Source: Leisingera coralii | GTDB lineage: Bacteria; Pseudomonadota; Alphaproteobacteria; Rhodobacterales; Rhodobacteraceae | Assembly (NCBI RefSeq): GCF_049056525.1 | Contig: NZ_JBHUPT010000004.1 | Coordinates: 1-64,000 of the forward strand | Length of the DNA stretch: 64,000 nucleotides | Reading direction: 5' to 3' | Shown: piece by piece, positions 60,498 through 64,000 of the stretch | Layout of the letters: each line of letters opens with the position of its first letter | Numbering within the stretch: position 1 is the stretch's first letter | Program-made: the position numbers and the translations under genes | The notes under the pieces: model-generated | Database searches by the model: none | Told to the model about the DNA's origin: nothing | The model's input: the letters and a program-made list of their open reading frames with translations, nothing else

Positions 60498-63452
60498 GTG
60501 CTGCTGGTTGTCACCGCCTGCCTGTTCCCGCTGCTGTATCTGACGCTGGAGCTGCCCAAGCGGATCATCAACGATGCCATCGGCTCGGAGACCTCCACCG
60601 TCACCGTGCTGGGGTATAGTTTCGACCAGCTGACCTTCCTGTGGATCCTCTGCGGCGCCTTTCTGCTGTCGGTGCTGTGCCACGGGCTGCTGAAGATGCG
60701 GATCAACACGATGAAGGGGGTGCTGGCCGAGCGGATGCTGCGCCGCTTCCGTTACCAGCTGATTGCCCGGGTTCTGCGTTTTCCTCAGCCCTATTTCGAA
60801 CGCGTCAGCCAGGGCGAGCTGGTGTCGATGGTCACCTCCGAGTCGGAGCCGATGGGCGGGCTGATGGGCGATGCGGTCAGCCAGCCGGTGCTGCAGGCCG
60901 GCCAGATGCTGACCATCCTGTTTTTCCTGTTTCTGCAGAACTTCTGGTTCGGAATGGCCGCGATTGCACTGATTCCGCTGCAGGGCTGGCTGATCCCGAT
61001 GCTGCAGCGGCAGATCAACCAGCTGAACAAGAAGCGGATCAAGCAGGTCCGAGCGCTGGCTACCGAGATCGGTGAAAGCGCGGCTGGTGCCTCCACGCTC
61101 AGGATCAACGGCGGCTGGCGCTACCGGATGGCGGTGATCACCGACCGGCTGGGGCGGCTGTATGACATCCGCTTTCAGATCTACCAGAAGAAATTCTTCA
61201 TGAAGTTCCTCAACAACTTCATAACCCAGCTGACGCCCTTCTTCTTCTACGCGGTCGGCGGTTTTCTGGTGCTGCAGGGCAAGGTGTCGCTGGGGGCGCT
61301 GGTGGCGGCGCTGGCGGCCTACAAAGATCTCGCTGCGCCCTGGAAGGAGCTGCTGGCCTATTACAACCAGACCCAGGACATGAGCTTGCGCTGGGACGTG
61401 GTTCTGGAACGCTTTGCGCCGCAGGGGATGGTCGGTGAAAAGCTGATGACCGGCGAGCCGGAGGAGCTGTCGCATCTCAACGGGGATATCGTGCTGGATT
61501 CCGTCACGGTGCGGGATGCCGACGGAAACCTGGTGCTGGAGGAATTGAGTGCGGCCTTCCCCGCCGGGCAGGTGATCGGGATTGCTGCCCCCTCGGAGGA
61601 AGACAGACGGGCCCTGGCGGAACTGCTGACCCGGGAAATCCTGCCGTCCTCCGGCACGGTGACGGTGGCGGATCAGAACCTCAGCGGCCTGCATCAGGCC
61701 ACGCTGGCAGCGCGGATCGGCTATGCCACCTCGCGGCCGGTTCTGTTCCAGGGCTCCTTTGGCGACAACGTGATGATGCCGATGCGGCTGCGCCCGCTGG
61801 GCGAAGGGCAGGACCTGGAGCGGCTCGAAACCGCAGTGCGCGCGGGCAACAGCCCGGATCCCTTTGACGCGCCCTGGCTTGATCCCGAGCTGGCGGGGTT
61901 CTCCAGCGAGGAGGAGCTGCGGGACTGGTGGCTGAAACTGGTGGAGGGGATTGGCTCCGACACCGCCCTGTTCCGGCGCGGCATCGAGCAGTTCTTCGAA
62001 GCTTCTGCGCACCCGGAGCTGGCAGACCGGCTGGTCAAACTGCGCCCGGCAGTGCGCCAGGCTGTCAAGGACGCGGGACTGGATGTGCATGTGCATTTTC
62101 TGGACAACGATCATTACAACCCGGCGCTGCCGGTTGCAGAGAACCTGCTGTATGCCGCGTCTCAGGAAGCGATGACGGTTGAAACGCTGCAGCGGCACGC
62201 GGAATTTCTCGGCCAGCTCAAGCAGCTGGGGCTGGATGAAGGGCTGGTGTCGCTGACCCGCGATGTGGTGGAAATGCTGCGGCAGATCTTTGGCATGGAT
62301 GGCACCGGCCACCCGCTCTTCCGCAAGCTGGGGCTGGATGTGGAGGCTTATGAGGCGGCGATCGCCCTGGTCGACCGGCAAGGGGCCGGCGACGCCGCTG
62401 CACTCAGCGGCGGGGAGCTGGCGCAGCTTCTGATCGTGCCTTTCACCATTTCCGCAGAACAGATCGGCCCGGCCTTTGAGGACGGGATGAAAGAGCGCAT
62501 CCTGAGCTTCCGCCGCAGTCACGGCGAGAGCCTGCTGAAATCGCTCGGCGCCAGCTTTGTGCCGTTCTCGGGGGACAGTTTCGCACCCACGCTGACGGTC
62601 CTGGAAAACGCGCTGTTCGGCAAGATCTCGGATGCGGCCGGCTCCAAGGCGGACGAGGTGCGCAAGCTGGTGTCGGACCTGATGGTGCGTGAAGGGCTGC
62701 GCGACCAGGTGGTGGAGCTGATCTTTGACATGCCGATCGCGGTCGGCGGGCAGGGGCTGGCGGCCAGCTTTGCCGAGCCGCTGGCATTCTGCCGGGCCAC
62801 CATCAAGCGGCCTGATATCCTGATCCTCGATTCCGCTATGGCGAGCTATGATCTCGAAACCCGGGTGGCAGTGCACAAGAACCTGCGCAAGCTGCTGCCG
62901 GACACCACCCTGATCTACCTGGCATCCGGCTTCCAGAACCCGGATGTGTTCGACGTCTTCTATGAACTGCGCCAGGGACGGCTGGTCAGCGACGAGGCGG
63001 AGGCGGCGGCGGCAAGCGAGGGTGCGGCCAGCCAGGACCTGGCCCGCAAGCTGCGGGCGCTGGAACAGACCGAGCTGTTTTCCGGCCTGAACCGCCGCCA
63101 GCTGCGCCTGCTGGCCTTTGGCGCGCGCTGGTATGAGGCCAAGAAAGGCGAGACGGTCTTTCTCAAGGATGATGTGGCCTCGGACGGCGCCTATATGATC
63201 CTCGAAGGCGAGGCGGGGCTGTACCTGCCGCAGGAGGGGGAAGAGGACCGGCTGATTGCCAAGGTCGGCCCCGGGCGGCTGGTTGGGGAGCTGGGACTGA
63301 TCCGCCAGGAGCCGCGGGCGCTGAGCATGATTGCGGAGAACGACCTGCGCTGCCTGCGCATCGGCGAGGAGGAATTCATGGCGGTCGTCGAAAACGATGC
63401 CTCGACCGCTTTCAAGCTGCTGCAGGTGGTGGCGGGCTACGTCTCCAACTGA
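60498..63452 (+). CDS. ABC exporter-like protein with pseudo-ATPase and cNMP-binding domain
   Basis: 984 aa from GTG 60498, the first canonical start; coding resemblance extends upstream to an ATC at 60444 with an ideal GGAG site (see findings). Residues about 1-310 form an exporter-type six-helix domain. Residues about 328-830 are an ABC ATPase fold with every catalytic element lost: Walker A reads GIAAPSEEDRRAL (no GK[ST]), Walker B ILILDSAMASYD (catalytic Glu replaced by Ser), H-loop position YLASG, and the signature region is GGQGLAASFAEPL. A roughly 190-residue insert separates the halves and holds an LSGGELAQ-like stretch. Residues about 855-984 form a CRP-type cyclic nucleotide domain with a good phosphate cassette (GELGLIRQEPRALS). 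Probably a regulated, non-ATP-driven membrane protein. Confidence 0.8.
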   Translation: MLLVVTACLFPLLYLTLELPKRIINDAIGSETSTVTVLGYSFDQLTFLWILCGAFLLSVLCHGLLKMRINTMKGVLAERMLRRFRYQLIARVLRFPQPYFERVSQGELVSMVTSESEPMGGLMGDAVSQPVLQAGQMLTILFFLFLQNFWFGMAAIALIPLQGWLIPMLQRQINQLNKKRIKQVRALATEIGESAAGASTLRINGGWRYRMAVITDRLGRLYDIRFQIYQKKFFMKFLNNFITQLTPFFFYAVGGFLVLQGKVSLGALVAALAAYKDLAAPWKELLAYYNQTQDMSLRWDVVLERFAPQGMVGEKLMTGEPEELSHLNGDIVLDSVTVRDADGNLVLEELSAAFPAGQVIGIAAPSEEDRRALAELLTREILPSSGTVTVADQNLSGLHQATLAARIGYATSRPVLFQGSFGDNVMMPMRLRPLGEGQDLERLETAVRAGNSPDPFDAPWLDPELAGFSSEEELRDWWLKLVEGIGSDTALFRRGIEQFFEASAHPELADRLVKLRPAVRQAVKDAGLDVHVHFLDNDHYNPALPVAENLLYAASQEAMTVETLQRHAEFLGQLKQLGLDEGLVSLTRDVVEMLRQIFGMDGTGHPLFRKLGLDVEAYEAAIALVDRQGAGDAAALSGGELAQLLIVPFTISAEQIGPAFEDGMKERILSFRRSHGESLLKSLGASFVPFSGDSFAPTLTVLENALFGKISDAAGSKADEVRKLVSDLMVREGLRDQVVELIFDMPIAVGGQGLAASFAEPLAFCRATIKRPDILILDSAMASYDLETRVAVHKNLRKLLPDTTLIYLASGFQNPDVFDVFYELRQGRLVSDEAEAAAASEGAASQDLARKLRALEQTELFSGLNRRQLRLLAFGARWYEAKKGETVFLKDDVASDGAYMILEGEAGLYLPQEGEEDRLIAKVGPGRLVGELGLIRQEPRALSMIAENDLRCLRIGEEEFMAVVENDASTAFKLLQVVAGYVSN

Positions 63453-63484
63453 ACCGGAACAATCAGGAAACAGGGAAGACACTC

Positions 63485-64000
63485 ATGAAACTGCTGCGAT
63501 ACCGCACTGGCGGAGATGTGCGGCCTGGGCTGCTGGACAGCGCTGGCGCGGTCCGGGACCTGTCGGCGCATGTGCCGGACATCACCGGTGCTGTTCTGGA
63601 CGATGCCACCTTAGCCCGGCTGGCCGCGCTGGACCCGCAGACGCTGCCGCTGGTCCCGGGCACGCCGGACCTGGCGCCATGTGTCGGGCAGGCAGGCAAA
63701 TTCCTCGGGATCGGCCTTAACTATACCGATCACGCCGAAGAAGTGGGCATGGCACTGCCAGAGCACCCGATCCTGTTTCTCAAGGCCACCTCCTCGATGG
63801 TTGGGGCAAACGACGACGTGGTCCTGCCACGCGGCTCGGTCGCGTCGGATTGGGAGGTGGAACTGGGCGTGGTGATCGGCACCGCCGCCAAATACGTCAC
63901 GGAGGCAGAGGCGCTGGACCACGTGGCGGGCTACTGCGTGATCAACGATGTGTCCGAGCGCGACTATCAGACCAAGCTGACGGGACAATGGACCAAGGGC
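63485..64000 (+). CDS. FAH-family hydrolase, cut by the window end
   Basis: N-terminal 172 aa of a fumarylacetoacetate hydrolase-superfamily protein (about 280 aa expected). A short N-terminal domain is followed by the catalytic fold: KFLGIGLNYTDHAEE, a metal-ligand segment DWEVELGVVIG and VINDVSERDYQ. Such enzymes include 2-hydroxyhepta-2,4-diene-dioate isomerases, acylpyruvases and ureidoglycolate lyases. AGGGAAG precedes ATG 63485. It follows the ABC-like gene by 32 nt and is probably cotranscribed. The open frame runs off the window. Confidence 0.88.
   Translation, partial: MKLLRYRTGGDVRPGLLDSAGAVRDLSAHVPDITGAVLDDATLARLAALDPQTLPLVPGTPDLAPCVGQAGKFLGIGLNYTDHAEEVGMALPEHPILFLKATSSMVGANDDVVLPRGSVASDWEVELGVVIGTAAKYVTEAEALDHVAGYCVINDVSERDYQTKLTGQWTKG

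Noticed and set aside
60297..63482. 1061-codon minus-strand open frame opposite the ABC-like gene
   Set aside because: Antisense shadow typical of high GC; composition is rich in Gln/His/Arg with no domains.

Overview
The window is a GC-rich alphaproteobacterial chromosome segment. Gene content (tauR/tpa taurine genes, a phn C-P lyase cluster, Entner-Doudoroff genes, a CtrA-type site) and style (dense overlapping ORFs, frequent GTG/TTG starts) point to a marine Roseobacter-group Rhodobacteraceae of the Leisingera/Phaeobacter/Ruegeria type. I see no rRNA, tRNA, CRISPR array, insertion sequence or phage gene, and both ends are ordinary chromosome; the last gene is cut by the window edge.

Layout. 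0.1-6 kb: tauR, an arsR/ArsP-like permease pair, an SDR and taurine-pyruvate aminotransferase, with TauR-type boxes at tauR and tpa. 5.9-11 kb: a BKACE/aminotransferase pair, a DsbA-like protein, a D-cysteine desulfhydrase/cysteate lyase-like enzyme and a PfkB kinase. 11-15 kb (minus): zwf-edd-eda. 15-19.6 kb: class III CoA-transferase, XRE regulator, CocE/NonD hydrolase. 19.7-23.4 kb: a gtr-like cell-surface glycosylation operon (GT2, GtrA, methyltransferase, GT-C) behind a CtrA-type box. 23.4-26.9 kb (minus): nadABC. 27.2-29.4 kb: tupBCA tungstate ABC transporter. 29.7-37.7 kb: phnF and phnGHIJKLN, a 2H-phosphoesterase-like gene and phnM, with a small antisense gene between phnI and phnJ. 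37.8-44.3 kb (minus): a tightly overlapping seven-gene operon (four glycosyltransferases, histidine phosphatase, polysaccharide deacetylase, methyltransferase) of unknown product. 44.7-47.2 kb: large MscS channel. 47.4-54.6 kb (minus): Yej/Opp-type peptide ABC transporter whose last coupled gene is an aberrant CoA-transferase-like protein. 55-59.7 kb: TetR regulator, fused indolepyruvate ferredoxin oxidoreductase, Lrp regulator. 59.9-64 kb: DUF3307 membrane protein, a very unusual ABC-exporter-like protein with a degenerate ATPase and a C-terminal cyclic-nucleotide-binding domain, and a partial FAH-family hydrolase.

Themes. Most modules serve scavenging of organic S, P and N (taurine, cysteate-like compounds, phosphonates, peptides), central carbon flow through Entner-Doudoroff, and surface glycan modification. 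The best candidates for undescribed biology are the pseudo-ATPase/cNMP exporter-like protein (possibly starting at an ATC codon), the seven-gene glycan operon, the permuted CoA-transferase-like protein, and the tandem perfect hairpins in several intergenic gaps.
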